Assembly (NCBI GenBank): GCA_937124585.1
Contig: CAKZKT010000042.1
Span: 1 to 33,667, forward strand
Direction: 5' to 3'
DNA length: 33,667 nt
Origin: an uncultured Anaerolineae bacterium
GTDB taxonomy: Bacteria > Chloroflexota > Anaerolineae > CG2-30-64-16
This document shows, in pieces, positions 14,873-22,895 of the stretch (positions within the stretch are counted from its first letter, which is position 1; every line of letters starts with the position of its first letter). The translations under genes and the position numbers were made by a program. The notes below the pieces were generated by a model. That model had not been told where the DNA came from and searched no databases. It was given only the letters and a program-made list of their open reading frames with translations.

Positions 14873-14999
14873 GCCGGGCACGTGAATCGCGTGCGGGGCG
14901 TCCTTGTGGATGCCGGGCACGTGGATTGCGTGCGGGGCATCCTTGCGGAGCCGGGCACGTGGATCGCGTGTGGGGCGCCCGCAAGGACGCCCCGCACGC
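14873..14999. repeat. 39-bp direct repeats with terminal inverted copy
   Basis: Three imperfect copies start at 14873, 14912 and 14950 (periods 39 and 38). Each begins GCCGGGCACGTG and holds a small inverted repeat GCACG-N7-CGTGC in at least the first two copies. The end of copy one (14888-14905) is an exact 18-base reverse complement of 14982-14999. The block lies between the hydrolase stop and the kinase start, about 85 bases upstream of the kinase ATG. Confidence 0.8.
14966..14999 (-). terminator. Strong GC hairpin after the hydrolase gene
   Basis: GCGTG and GGGGCG (14966-14977) pair with CGCCCC and CACGC (14988-14999), 11 bp interrupted by one non-Watson-Crick position, with a 10-base loop. 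It starts 10 bases after the hydrolase stop codon. No U-run follows, so it may end, pause or stabilise the transcript. Confidence 0.4.
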
Positions 15000-15009
15000 G
15001 TGGCGGCGA

Positions 15010-16164
15010 TTAATTCGGACCCTGTTCCTCGCCCAGGTGTGTCTTCAACCACGCAAACGCTGCAGCCTGCATCTCCAAATCGAATTTGTGCGGGCCAGGA
15101 TAGAACTGGCCGGTGTAGGCGGCGGGCCAACCGACAGCGGTGTAGTGCGCGGTGATCCGTTCGTGCGCGGCGCGCATCCCTGCCAGGGTGAACAGATTGT
15201 CGTCGGTGTCGTATTGTACCAGCAGCGGCATCGGCGCGCGCGCGGCCGCGATGTCGGGCCAGTCGCCTCGCCGCGACCAGCCGTTCGGGAAGAGCATCCA
15301 GGTGTGGGTGACGACGTTGTGGTCGAGCAGCTCGTCATAGGTGCTCATCAGGCCGACGATGACCGCCGCGGCGATCCCGTCGTGCGTTGCCAGCAACAGC
15401 GTCGAGCGATTGCCGCCGCCCGACAGGCCGCAGCAGCCGACGCGCCGGCTGTCTACTTCGGGCCGTGACAGCAGGTAGTTCAACGCGATGCGATCCTCGT
15501 GGCTGACGACTCCGGCCAGCGTCGTCCCCAGCAGATTGCAGTATTTTTCCACGATGTGCTCATGGTGAGCGGCCGCTGCATTGTACTGGGCAACCTCGAA
15601 GGGCAGATTGTCGTTCGGCCACCAGGCGCGCTGCGACGCCGCGGTGAGCTCCAGCACGCGCTCCGACATGCTCTCCAGCGGGAAGCGCCGGCTGCCCCAC
15701 AGAAATGTATCGGGGATCAACACGGCGAAGCCTTCTCTGGCCAGCGCGTTGGCCCAGGCGCGGCCGCCATAGTAGGTCGTCCAGAAGTCGCGGATGAAAG
15801 CCGGCGCCGCCTCGGGGCCTTCGGCGATCTTCTCTTTGCCGAAGTACTTGAACCCGCCGTGATCGTGCAGGGCGAGGATGCCGGGCAAGGGGCCGGTCGC
15901 ACCGATCGGCTTCAGCAGCCAGGCGTGCGTGCGCGGCCCATAGCCGACCCACCACGAGATTTCCTCGCCGGCCAGGCCATCCTTTTCCCAGCTCGCCTCG
16001 ATGCGGACGTTCAACGGTGTCTCCGGGCCGGTGGTGAAGCCGAGCACCTCGCGCAGTCGGCTACGGGTTTCGCGGCCGGGCGCAGCCACGGGATAGAGCG
16101 TCACCTGTCGCCGCGCCGCCTCTACCCAATCGCTGTAAATGCCCAGATGTTGGTAGTTCTTCAT
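15010..16164 (-). CDS. Alpha/beta hydrolase (acetylxylan-esterase/dienelactone-hydrolase-like)
   Basis: A 384-residue hydrolase. The nucleophile elbow is GLSGGGN (Ser248), with a likely acid at Asp320/321 (LLVQYDTDDNLF) and histidine at His358 (YPGPHKFD), giving a full catalytic triad. The oxyanion region is ILALHDHGGFKYFGK. No signal peptide is seen, so it acts in the cytoplasm. It resembles large carbohydrate-esterase-like families that remove acyl groups, but the substrate cannot be assigned. GGAGG precedes ATG 16164. It lies in the LacI-headed island between the OYE-type reductase and the sugar kinase, which supports a role in removing an ester group from an oligosaccharide or lactone. 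Confidence 0.8.
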   Translation of the reverse strand: MKNYQHLGIYSDWVEAARRQVTLYPVAAPGRETRSRLREVLGFTTGPETPLNVRIEASWEKDGLAGEEISWWVGYGPRTHAWLLKPIGATGPLPGILALHDHGGFKYFGKEKIAEGPEAAPAFIRDFWTTYYGGRAWANALAREGFAVLIPDTFLWGSRRFPLESMSERVLELTAASQRAWWPNDNLPFEVAQYNAAAAHHEHIVEKYCNLLGTTLAGVVSHEDRIALNYLLSRPEVDSRRVGCCGLSGGGNRSTLLLATHDGIAAAVIVGLMSTYDELLDHNVVTHTWMLFPNGWSRRGDWPDIAAARAPMPLLVQYDTDDNLFTLAGMRAAHERITAHYTAVGWPAAYTGQFYPGPHKFDLEMQAAAFAWLKTHLGEEQGPN

Positions 16165-16172
16165 GTCGCCTC

Positions 16173-16204
16173 CATCTTCGTCCTGTCACCTTGTCACTTC
16201 GGGC
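16173..16204. repeat. Degenerate octamer array over the reductase stop codon
   Basis: Plus-strand units CATCTTCG, TCCTGTCA, CCTTGTCA and CTTCGGGC follow at 8-base spacing; on the minus strand the core is TGACAAGG and TGACAGGA. The TGA stop of the reductase (16186-16188) is part of a unit. The core two units are clear, the outer two weak. Confidence 0.4.
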
Positions 16205-17631
16205 TTCTTGAGCTTCTCCAGCACCTCGGCCTCGGGCCGCGCCTTGTAGAATTCATCCAGCGGATAGCAACCCGACACCAAATAGTTGCGCGGCGCGGTG
16301 GTGCAATCGCTGAAGGTGCGGCAGATGCGTTTGCGCTGGAGCGGCCGGCCCGCCAGCGAGTCGGCCGGGAGCTCCGGATAGGCGAGCACCATGCGCCCCA
16401 GGCCGACGAAATCTGTCTGGCCGGCGCGCACGGTATGTTGGGCCACGTGCGGCAGCCATTCCTGCAAGTAGGTATAGCCCGAGCCCACGACCGCCAGCTC
16501 AGGCCGATGGCGTTTCAGTTCGGCAGTGACTGCAATCTGCCGGGCGACGCCGACCAGCGGGTCTTCGGGCGGCCGGTAGCCGTCGGACGGCGGGAAGAGC
16601 GCCGGCCGCTGGATGTGCGGCACGTAGTAGGGGCTGCCTGCGGTGATGCAGACGAGCGAGATGCCGAGCTGCACCAGCAGGTCCAGGAACATCTTCGGTT
16701 CGGTCAGATCAAGGCCGACGCCGGTGCCGTCGCCGCCGAACGCCCAGCGATATGGCCCCTCGCCCCACGACTCCGGCGTGCCGACGCCGTCCGGCCCGGG
16801 GCGAAACGGCACGAAGTCGAACGCGCTGAGGCGCACGGCGATCTCCAGGCCCGGCGCAGCGGCCCGGATGGCCGCCACCGCCTCGCGCAGGAAGCGGGTG
16901 CGGTTCTCGAAACTGCCGCCGTATTTGCCGGGCCGATCCACGGCGCTGAGGAACTCATGGCCCAGGTAGCCGTGGCAATGCTTCACATCTACGAAGTGAA
17001 AGCCGGCGCGCTGGGCACGGCGCGCGGCCGCTGCGAAGTCCTCGATCAGCCGCTCGATCTGATCGTCGCTCATCACCGGGTAGTCCGGCGGGATGCCGAA
17101 CTTGCGATCCAGCACCGGATGGTGATAGAGGATCCACGGCTCCAGCTTCTTGCCGTTGGGCCGGCTGAAGCGGCCGGAATGGGTGAGCTGCAGGCCGATG
17201 TAGAGGCTGTCGGCGCTGCGCGGGCCGAAGTTGTTCACGTGCGCGGCGACCAGCGCCTCGCGCAGGCGGGCGAGGTCGGGCAGCGTCTCCTCGTTGATGA
17301 GCAGCTGATTCGGGTTGGCGCGGCCGTCGTGGCGCACGGCAGTCGCCTCGCCGCCGAAGATCAGCCTGGCGCCGCTCAGACCGAAGCGCTGCCAGCGCCG
17401 GATGGTCAGCTCCGAGGGGCGGCCGTCGAGCGTGCCGTCCCAACCTTCCATCGGCAGGATGCACCAGCGATTGCCGATGGTGAAGCCGTTGGGCAGCGTG
17501 TAGGGCTGCGCCAGCGGCGCGGCCGGCCCGCTCTCGATGTTTTCGTCGAAAGGTAACTCGATCCCCAGCCCGGCGACATACTCCCGAAAAAGCGCCGGTG
17601 TTTTCAGCATTGCGACACGACGATAGGCCAT
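16186..17631 (-). CDS. Old yellow enzyme family NADH:flavin oxidoreductase
   Basis: A 481-residue FMN-dependent TIM-barrel reductase. FMN/substrate motifs include [83 protein letters not shown] and [14 protein letters not shown]. The C-terminal tail has three cysteines ([14 protein letters not shown] and VSGCYP) where dienoyl-CoA-reductase-type members carry an iron-sulphur ligand set, but the spacing differs and the tail ends soon after, so no second flavin domain is present. Start chosen at ATG 17631 (GAGGA upstream); 17685 would add 18 residues with no homology. Likely reduces an activated C=C bond of a sugar acid or related intermediate in the island (inference). Confidence 0.85.
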   Translation of the reverse strand: MAYRRVAMLKTPALFREYVAGLGIELPFDENIESGPAAPLAQPYTLPNGFTIGNRWCILPMEGWDGTLDGRPSELTIRRWQRFGLSGARLIFGGEATAVRHDGRANPNQLLINEETLPDLARLREALVAAHVNNFGPRSADSLYIGLQLTHSGRFSRPNGKKLEPWILYHHPVLDRKFGIPPDYPVMSDDQIERLIEDFAAAARRAQRAGFHFVDVKHCHGYLGHEFLSAVDRPGKYGGSFENRTRFLREAVAAIRAAAPGLEIAVRLSAFDFVPFRPGPDGVGTPESWGEGPYRWAFGGDGTGVGLDLTEPKMFLDLLVQLGISLVCITAGSPYYVPHIQRPALFPPSDGYRPPEDPLVGVARQIAVTAELKRHRPELAVVGSGYTYLQEWLPHVAQHTVRAGQTDFVGLGRMVLAYPELPADSLAGRPLQRKRICRTFSDCTTAPRNYLVSGCYPLDEFYKARPEAEVLEKLKKPEVTR

Positions 17632-17714
17632 GGGCTCAATCCTCAACGTGTTGTACGCCGATTGATGCGTGGGCAACGGAAGCAAACTTCATCCGCTGCT
17701 GCATGGTTCGGCGT

Positions 17715-18566
17715 TCAAGCGCGACCGACAGCGCCGGTCAATTGAAACCATCGTTCCACGACGGGAATCACGCCCGCCACCGCCAGGTTCAGCGAATGCG
17801 GCAGCCAGCGCGGTTGGGCCAGTGCCAGCTCGGACTGCAGGCCTCGACGCATCGCCACGGTCAGGTCGGTGGCGACGTTGATTTTGGCCATGCCCAGGGC
17901 AATGGCCCGCTTGAGATCGGCATCGGGTGTGCCCGAGCCGCCGTGCAGCACCAGCGGCACGTTCACGGCGGCTCGAATTGCCGCCAGACGGTCGAAGTCG
18001 AACTGCGGTAATCTCGTGTATTGCCCGTGAGCATTGCCGATGGAGACGGCCAGCGCGTCGACGCCGGTTGCCGCGACGTAACGGGCAGCCTCTTCGGGCA
18101 GGGTCAGGGTGGAATCGCCTTCGCTTTCTGCCGTCACGGTATCGGCTTTGCCCACATGGCCCAGCTCGCCCTCGACGGTGACGCCCAGGGGGTGTGCCCA
18201 CGCGCACACCTGGCGCAGGCCGGCCACGTTTTCCTCGAACGGCCGCGCCGAATAATCGAGCATGACCGATGTGAAGCCGGCATCCAGGCAGGCTTTGACC
18301 TGCTCCAACGACTCACCGTGATCCAAATGCAGCGCGGCCGGCACCGTGAAGTGGCGCATCAGCGACTGCGCGCAGTCCGCATACATGGCCGGCGACATCA
18401 GCATGAACTCGAAACGGCTTGCCATGACGATGAAGGGCGCGCGCAACTCGGCAGCCACGCGCAAGACGACGGCCAGTTCCTCCATGCTCCAGATGCAGAA
18501 CGCCGGGACGGCATAACCTCGCAGGCTGGCGTCCCTCAGCAGCTCTGCCATCGGTACGAATTTCAC
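17715..18566 (-). CDS. Class II fructose-bisphosphate/tagatose-bisphosphate aldolase family
   Basis: A 283-residue zinc aldolase splitting a ketose (bis)phosphate. Zinc and catalytic residues are readable: LHLDHGES (Asp82 catalytic, His83 zinc), SVMLDYSARPFEENV, VEGELGHVG (Glu134), SIGNAHGQY (His180 zinc), VLHGGSGTPD (His208 zinc) and KINVATDL. The set matches the Fba/GatY/KbaY/AgaY family; the exact ketose cannot be assigned. The start is GTG 18566, fixed by a GGAGG box 5 bases upstream. It follows a URO-D gene by 24 bases and pairs logically with the FGGY kinase of the same island, which would supply the phosphorylated ketose. Confidence 0.92.
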   Translation of the reverse strand: MKFVPMAELLRDASLRGYAVPAFCIWSMEELAVVLRVAAELRAPFIVMASRFEFMLMSPAMYADCAQSLMRHFTVPAALHLDHGESLEQVKACLDAGFTSVMLDYSARPFEENVAGLRQVCAWAHPLGVTVEGELGHVGKADTVTAESEGDSTLTLPEEAARYVAATGVDALAVSIGNAHGQYTRLPQFDFDRLAAIRAAVNVPLVLHGGSGTPDADLKRAIALGMAKINVATDLTVAMRRGLQSELALAQPRWLPHSLNLAVAGVIPVVERWFQLTGAVGRA

Positions 18567-18590
18567 AGGTTCCTCCGAGATCGAGTTATC

Positions 18591-19745
18591 TCACCGGCGG
18601 AGCTTGCTCTCTTCTCGCTCCAGTATCTCCCACGCTTTGGCGTGATAGAACCGGTATGCGGCGATCGTCGTGCCGTTCGGGATGCGGTGATCCAGCCCCA
18701 GCATGCAGCCGCCAGACTGCACCATCGGCGGGATTTTGTACTCCAGTTCGGCGACGATCTCGTCCTGGCTGCGGCGAAGGACATGCTTGTCCAGCCCGCC
18801 GATGAAGGCCAGCCTGGTGCCGTATTGCTGGCGCAATTTGACGATGTCCATCCCGCCCACCGGTTCCACCGGGAAGATGACATTGATGCCGGCTTCGAGC
18901 AGCTGCGGCAGGATCGGCGTGATGTCGCCGTCGGAGTCAATCCAGAAGAGCCGCGCCCCACGGCTTTGCAGCAGGTCCCAAATGCGGCGGTAGTACGGCA
19001 CGATGAACTGTCGCATCTGTCGGGGCCCGATGAGCGGCCCGGCCCGGCCGGCCATGTCTTCGTGCACCTTCAGCTGATCCACAGTGACGGCCGCCGACAC
19101 GCGGTCGAGCACTCGATAGGCCGTGTCGCCGATGGTGTTCAGGATGTCGTGGATCAGCTCCGGCTGGGTGTAGTAGGCCATGCAGACTTCGGCGTCGCCC
19201 ATCAGCTCGCGCGCTTCGTCGAAGCCGCCGGGGATCGAAACCGACACCACGCGACCTGCGGCCAGATGTTCCCGTGCGATCTGCTCCCAGCCCGGCGCGA
19301 AACGCTCTTCCGAGAATTCGTAGTGATGCTTGATCTTCAGCCAGTCCTCCATCGTGTGTACGGGGTAGTCGAGCGGCAGAGGGAGCGTCGCAAAGCCTTT
19401 GGGCAGCTTGACGCGACGGCCGTAATGGTCGCGCGCGATGATCGCTTCGTCTGTTTCCTCCAGGATTTCCTCTTCCTCTGCGCCCAGCCAGCCGGTGTTG
19501 ATCGGGATGTGTCCCTCCGCCGGGTGGCGATAGCGAAAGGCGGACATGTTGATTTCTTCCGGGGTCGCGCCCTGCGCGGCCCACTCCTCCTTCAGGCCGA
19601 CGATGGGGCCGAACGGCTCGGTGAAGAGCGGCCGGATGTTGGCGCGAAAGGTCATGTGATCGAGGTATTCTTCGCGATCCACGTTGGCCGTCTTGACGAT
19701 GGCGAGCGCAGCATGGATGTCGGCGAGGCGTCGGGTTTGGGGCAT
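18591..19745 (-). CDS. URO-D-fold protein lacking the zinc-thiolate motif
   Basis: A 384-residue TIM-barrel protein of the uroporphyrinogen decarboxylase superfamily, whose members also include corrinoid methyltransferases. Family blocks seen are SVSIPGGFDEARELMG, KVHEDMAGRAGPLIGPRQMR, PVEPVGGMDIVKLRQQYG and FIGGLDKHVLRRS. Where methyltransferases have HxCG this protein has WIDSDGD, so it lacks the usual zinc ligands and probably has a different chemistry. It is not a haem-pathway enzyme: it sits in a sugar-catabolic island with two other URO-D paralogues and is far diverged from HemE. ATG 19745 (GAGG upstream) is used; an upstream ATG at 19835 overlaps the SDR gene. Confidence 0.85.
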   Translation of the reverse strand: MPQTRRLADIHAALAIVKTANVDREEYLDHMTFRANIRPLFTEPFGPIVGLKEEWAAQGATPEEINMSAFRYRHPAEGHIPINTGWLGAEEEEILEETDEAIIARDHYGRRVKLPKGFATLPLPLDYPVHTMEDWLKIKHHYEFSEERFAPGWEQIAREHLAAGRVVSVSIPGGFDEARELMGDAEVCMAYYTQPELIHDILNTIGDTAYRVLDRVSAAVTVDQLKVHEDMAGRAGPLIGPRQMRQFIVPYYRRIWDLLQSRGARLFWIDSDGDITPILPQLLEAGINVIFPVEPVGGMDIVKLRQQYGTRLAFIGGLDKHVLRRSQDEIVAELEYKIPPMVQSGGCMLGLDHRIPNGTTIAAYRFYHAKAWEILEREESKLRR

Positions 19746-19757
19746 TTGGACCTCGAG

Positions 19758-19789
19758 AAATGGGCAAATCGGCAAGCTGGCAGGTGCGT
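19758..19789. repeat. Degenerate octamer array (AAATCGGC type)
   Basis: Units AAATGGGC, AAATCGGC, AAGCTGGC and AGGTGCGT run without a break in the 61-base spacer after the SDR gene. The unit AAATCGGC recurs exactly in the array at 21732. Confidence 0.55.
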
Positions 19790-19806
19790 TTGGGCGTCGA
19801 ATCTGG

Positions 19807-20583
19807 TTACAGTCTCCGCAGGTGGAAGCCACCATCCACGTTGATCACTTCGCCGGTCGAGAAAGGCAGATAGCCTTCGGCGATGGCGACCACGGCCGCG
19901 GCCACGTCGGCGGGCTGGCCCCAGCGCCGGATCGGCGTCAGGCCATCGGCGATGAGCGCGTCGTATTTGCCTTTGACGACGCTGGTCATGTCGGTCTCGA
20001 TGATGCCCGGCCGGATCTCGTAGACGTTGATGCCCTCGCTTGCCAGGCGGTCGGCGAAGAGGGCGGTCATCATGGCCATGCCGGCCTTCGAAAGGCAGTA
20101 TTCGGCGCGGCTGGTGCTGCTGGTGTAGGCGCTGAGCGAGCCGATGTTGATGATCTTCGGCGGATAGGCGGCGCCGGCCCGCGCCTGAGCGATCATGATC
20201 CTGGCCACCGCCTGCGCCAGGAAGAACGGCCCCTTCAGGTTGACCGCCATCACCTCGTCGTAGCTGGCCTCGGTGGTCTCCAGGATGTCCACGCGCTGCC
20301 GCGGCCCCATGCCGGCGTTGTTCACCAGCAGGTCGAGGTGGCCGAACGCGGCGAGCGTCTCGGCGAGCAGGCGCTCGCGGTCGGCCGCCTGGCTGATGTC
20401 GGCCTGGACCAGGAGCGGTCGACCGCCCGCCGCAGCGACCGCCCGGCCGGTTTCCTCTGCGGCCGCGGCATTGCCGCGATAGTTGATGGCGACGGCCCAG
20501 CCGCGGCCGGCTAATGCCAGGGCAATGCCCCGGCCGATCCCGCGGCCGGCACCGGTGACAAGCGCGACGCGTGCATCGTTCAT
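19807..20583 (-). CDS. Short-chain dehydrogenase/reductase
   Basis: A 258-residue NAD(P)-dependent oxidoreductase. The Rossmann motif is TGAGRGIG (near residue 10), NNAGMG is the structural motif, and the catalytic Ser-Tyr-Lys set is NIGSLSAYTSS with YCLSK. RPGIIETDM and INVDGGFHLRRL at the end are typical of the FabG/gluconate-5-dehydrogenase/KduD branch. The N-terminal INYRGN following the second strand hints at NADP or mixed cofactor use. In this island it could act on a keto-uronate or keto-sugar; general annotation as 3-oxoacyl-ACP reductase would be misleading. AAGGAG lies upstream of ATG 20583. Confidence 0.9.
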   Translation of the reverse strand: MNDARVALVTGAGRGIGRGIALALAGRGWAVAINYRGNAAAAEETGRAVAAAGGRPLLVQADISQAADRERLLAETLAAFGHLDLLVNNAGMGPRQRVDILETTEASYDEVMAVNLKGPFFLAQAVARIMIAQARAGAAYPPKIINIGSLSAYTSSTSRAEYCLSKAGMAMMTALFADRLASEGINVYEIRPGIIETDMTSVVKGKYDALIADGLTPIRRWGQPADVAAAVVAIAEGYLPFSTGEVINVDGGFHLRRL

Positions 20584-20608
20584 ATTGACCGCTCCTTGGG
20601 GTTGGCCT

Positions 20609-21715
20609 TCACTCCTCGCCCAGCACTTTACACACCGCCTCGAGGAAGAAATAATCGCCCCACATCACGCTTTCGTCCACGCCCAGTCCTTTGCGCTGGT
20701 GGTACATGCCGTGCTTGAGGATGCCCTCCCAGCCCGGCGTCTCGCTGGCCAGGAATTCCGGCCCGGTGAGGGTGTCCACGATGCGCAGCGCGTAGTCCCG
20801 GTAGAGCAGGCTGCGCGCCGGGTCGCCGGTCAGGCGGGCCAGGTTGAGCAGGCCGCTGGCCGCGATGGCCGCGGCCGAGCTCTCGTAGGGCAGGGCCGGG
20901 TTCGGTTCGGTCCAGTCGTTGGGCGGCACGCCGTGCGCCGGGGTGTGCTCGATGTAGTATTGCGCGCACAGCTCGGCGGTCTGCAGGAAGCGGGCGTCTC
21001 GCGTGAAGCTGTAGACGGTGCCGAAGCCGTAGAGGGCCCAGCTGAGGCCACGTGCCCACGATGAATCGTCTCGCCAGCCCTGATGGGTGCTTTGCCGGAT
21101 GAATTCTCCGGTCTTCAGGTTGAACAGCCCTTCGTGAGCTGTGCTGCCGTCCCCGCGCACGAGATAGCGCCGGGTGGTGAGGCTGTGCTGCATGGCCTTG
21201 CGCCACATCTCGGCATCGCCGGTCTGCTGCGCGGCATAGAAGATGATGCCGACGTTCATCATGATGTCAATGAACAGGCTCTCTTCGGCCACGAACGAGC
21301 GCAGGTACTGTCCTTGCTCTTTGAAGCGCAGGCTGAGGGTCTGGCCGGCCTCCACGACCACCCGGTTGATCTGGGGATCGCCTGTCAGATCGTACCAGCG
21401 TTTCCACGTGGACCAGAAGAGGAAGCCCAGGTCGTGGACGTTGCGATCGGTCTTGCGGTGCTCGATCAGCCGCGAGTAGTGTTCGGCTTTGGCCCGCCAA
21501 TATGGATCGCGCGTGTGCCGGTAGAGCAGCCAGAGCTGGCCGCCCAGGAAGCCCTCGCACCAGTTCGTCCATGCCTCGCCGCCGTGCATCCACTTCCCGG
21601 CCTGCGTGTACATGGGGAAGGTGTCCGGATAGGTTTCGATGAGGTGGCGCAGCTGCCGGCCGGCGAAGTCGAGCGCTGCGTTGCATTTGTGTCTGAGCTC
21701 AGAGGATGGTGTCAT
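20609..21715 (-). CDS. Glycoside hydrolase family 88 protein (unsaturated glucuronyl hydrolase-like)
   Basis: A 368-residue (alpha/alpha)6-barrel enzyme releasing 4,5-unsaturated uronic acids from the ends of lyase-generated oligosaccharides. The two catalytic aspartates expected for GH88 fit Asp95 (NVHDLGFLFW) and Asp150 (FIDIMMN). Other family blocks are TNWCEGFLGGQLWLLY, HQGWRDDSSWARGLSW, PYESSAAAIAASGLL and VDESVMWGDYFFLEA. No signal peptide, so the oligosaccharide is imported first. ATG 21715 is preferred (GGAG 6 bases upstream). This enzyme anchors the island to uronate-containing glycans such as glycosaminoglycans, ulvan, xanthan or rhamnogalacturonan-like polymers; which one is unknown. 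Confidence 0.92.
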   Translation of the reverse strand: MTPSSELRHKCNAALDFAGRQLRHLIETYPDTFPMYTQAGKWMHGGEAWTNWCEGFLGGQLWLLYRHTRDPYWRAKAEHYSRLIEHRKTDRNVHDLGFLFWSTWKRWYDLTGDPQINRVVVEAGQTLSLRFKEQGQYLRSFVAEESLFIDIMMNVGIIFYAAQQTGDAEMWRKAMQHSLTTRRYLVRGDGSTAHEGLFNLKTGEFIRQSTHQGWRDDSSWARGLSWALYGFGTVYSFTRDARFLQTAELCAQYYIEHTPAHGVPPNDWTEPNPALPYESSAAAIAASGLLNLARLTGDPARSLLYRDYALRIVDTLTGPEFLASETPGWEGILKHGMYHQRKGLGVDESVMWGDYFFLEAVCKVLGEE

Positions 21716-21731
21716 GGAATGCTCCGCGAGA

Positions 21732-21763
21732 AAATCGGCAAAGCGGCGAAGCGGCAAATGAGC
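21732..21763. repeat. Octamer array (AAATCGGC type)
   Basis: Units AAATCGGC, AAAGCGGC, GAAGCGGC and AAATGAGC are consecutive in the gap after the upstream Gfo/Idh gene. The last unit runs into the perfect palindrome at 21753-21778. Confidence 0.65.
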
Positions 21764-21778
21764 GGCCGCTCATTTGCC
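21753..21778. repeat. 26-bp perfect palindrome
   Basis: The 26 bases are exactly self-complementary: half-site GGCAAATGAGCGG followed by its reverse complement, with a NotI-like GCGGCCGC centre. It lies between the Gfo/Idh stop (21787) and the GH88 start (21715). It can form a cruciform or RNA hairpin. An isolated T-run lies on the plus side (21782-21787), not on the transcribed-strand side. Confidence 0.85.
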
Positions 21779-21786
21779 ACTCTTTT

Positions 21787-22809
21787 TCACCGCAAATTTC
21801 CCAGGCGCACGGCCTGCATCTCGGCACGGATGGCCAGCTCCGAGGCGTAGAAGGTATGCCACTGCGGCAGGGCCGTCTCGGTGCGGTTGATGATGTCGTA
21901 GACGAGCTGCCGGCCATAGGGCAGGTCGCCGCCTTTGCAGTCAATGTAGTGCACGCCTTTCTGGTCTACCAGGAACAGGTGATCGCCGCCGGGCCGGCCC
22001 TCGATGTCCACGTATTTGCGCAGTTCGATGTAGCCCTCGGTGCCCAGGATGAAGAGGCGGCCGTCGCCCCATGTCGGCAGGCCGTCGGGCGTGTACCAGT
22101 CCACGCGCACGTAGCCCATGCCGCCGTTGCCGCGCAGCACGACATCGCCGAAGTCCTCAAGCCCCGGGTACTGCGGGTACTTGAAATTGCCCACCTGCGC
22201 GCTGACGATTTCGGCTTCGGTGGAGCCGGTGTAGAAGAGAAATTGATCCATCTGATGCGAGCCGATGTCGCACAGGATGCCGCCGTAGCGCTCGCGCTCG
22301 AAGAAGTACGGCGCGCGCGTGTGCAGCCGTGCGCGATGCGGCCCCAGCCCCACCGTCTGGATCACTTTGCCGATGGCGCCGGCGTGCACCAGCTCGCCGG
22401 CCTTCACGGCAGCCGGCACTTCCAGCCGCTCGCTGAAACAGATCGAATAGATGCGCCCGGTCTCGGCCTGCACGCGGCGCGCCTCGGCCAGCTGTTCGAG
22501 GGTGGTGAACCCCGGCTTGTCGCTCATGAAGTCCTTGCCGTGCTGCATGACGCGAATTCCCAACGGCGCCCGGTCGGCCGGGACGGCCGAGGTCAACACC
22601 AGATGGATGCTAGGATCTTCCAGGATCTCCTCTTCGCAGCGCGCCATGGGCACGTGCGAGAAGACCGCGCTGAACTGACTGATCGGATCGGATTCTGGGG
22701 CATACCAGTTGACGAACTCGGCGCCGGCGCGCAGCATCAGCCGCACCTGGCCGTAGATGTGATCGTGTGTGATGCCGATGACGGAGAAACGAACGGTAGG
22801 TGATGACAT
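21787..22809 (-). CDS. Gfo/Idh/MocA family oxidoreductase
   Basis: A 340-residue NAD(P)-dependent sugar oxidoreductase. The N-terminal Rossmann strand is VRFSVIGITHDHIYGQV (an atypical nucleotide loop with ITHDH). The usual EKP motif appears as FMSDKPGFTTLEQL. Substrate-side residues include YGGILCDIGSHQMDQFLFY, equivalent to the DxxxH active-site motif. Family enzymes oxidise or reduce sugar and inositol hydroxyls, sometimes with retained bound NAD. GAGG precedes ATG 22809. It shares the island with a second, more canonical family member at 26358-27434. Confidence 0.88.
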   Translation of the reverse strand: MSSPTVRFSVIGITHDHIYGQVRLMLRAGAEFVNWYAPESDPISQFSAVFSHVPMARCEEEILEDPSIHLVLTSAVPADRAPLGIRVMQHGKDFMSDKPGFTTLEQLAEARRVQAETGRIYSICFSERLEVPAAVKAGELVHAGAIGKVIQTVGLGPHRARLHTRAPYFFERERYGGILCDIGSHQMDQFLFYTGSTEAEIVSAQVGNFKYPQYPGLEDFGDVVLRGNGGMGYVRVDWYTPDGLPTWGDGRLFILGTEGYIELRKYVDIEGRPGGDHLFLVDQKGVHYIDCKGGDLPYGRQLVYDIINRTETALPQWHTFYASELAIRAEMQAVRLGNLR

Positions 22810-22840
22810 TTGGAACCTCGTCGAGAATGAGATGAGCTAG

Positions 22841-22875
22841 ACGTGAGCCGGGAAACGTCACGCGTCACACGTCAA
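22841..22875. repeat. Degenerate heptad array (ACGTCAC type)
   Basis: Units ACGTGAG, CCGGGAA, ACGTCAC, GCGTCAC and ACGTCAA follow at 7-base spacing in the gap after the URO-D gene at 22896. The second unit is poor. The ACGT core is shared with the array at 12172-12206. Confidence 0.5.
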
Positions 22876-22895
22876 ATGTTTTCGCATTGCGATTT

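Noticed and set aside
13115-14999. CRISPR array or insertion-sequence remnants
   Set aside because: The repeats are contiguous 8-base units or 39-base direct copies without unique spacers of constant length. No Cas gene, transposase or target-site duplication is visible.
18591-19745. Annotation as HemE (haem biosynthesis uroporphyrinogen decarboxylase)
   Set aside because: It shares only the fold. Three diverged copies in a sugar operon, and no haem pathway neighbours, make the housekeeping role unlikely.
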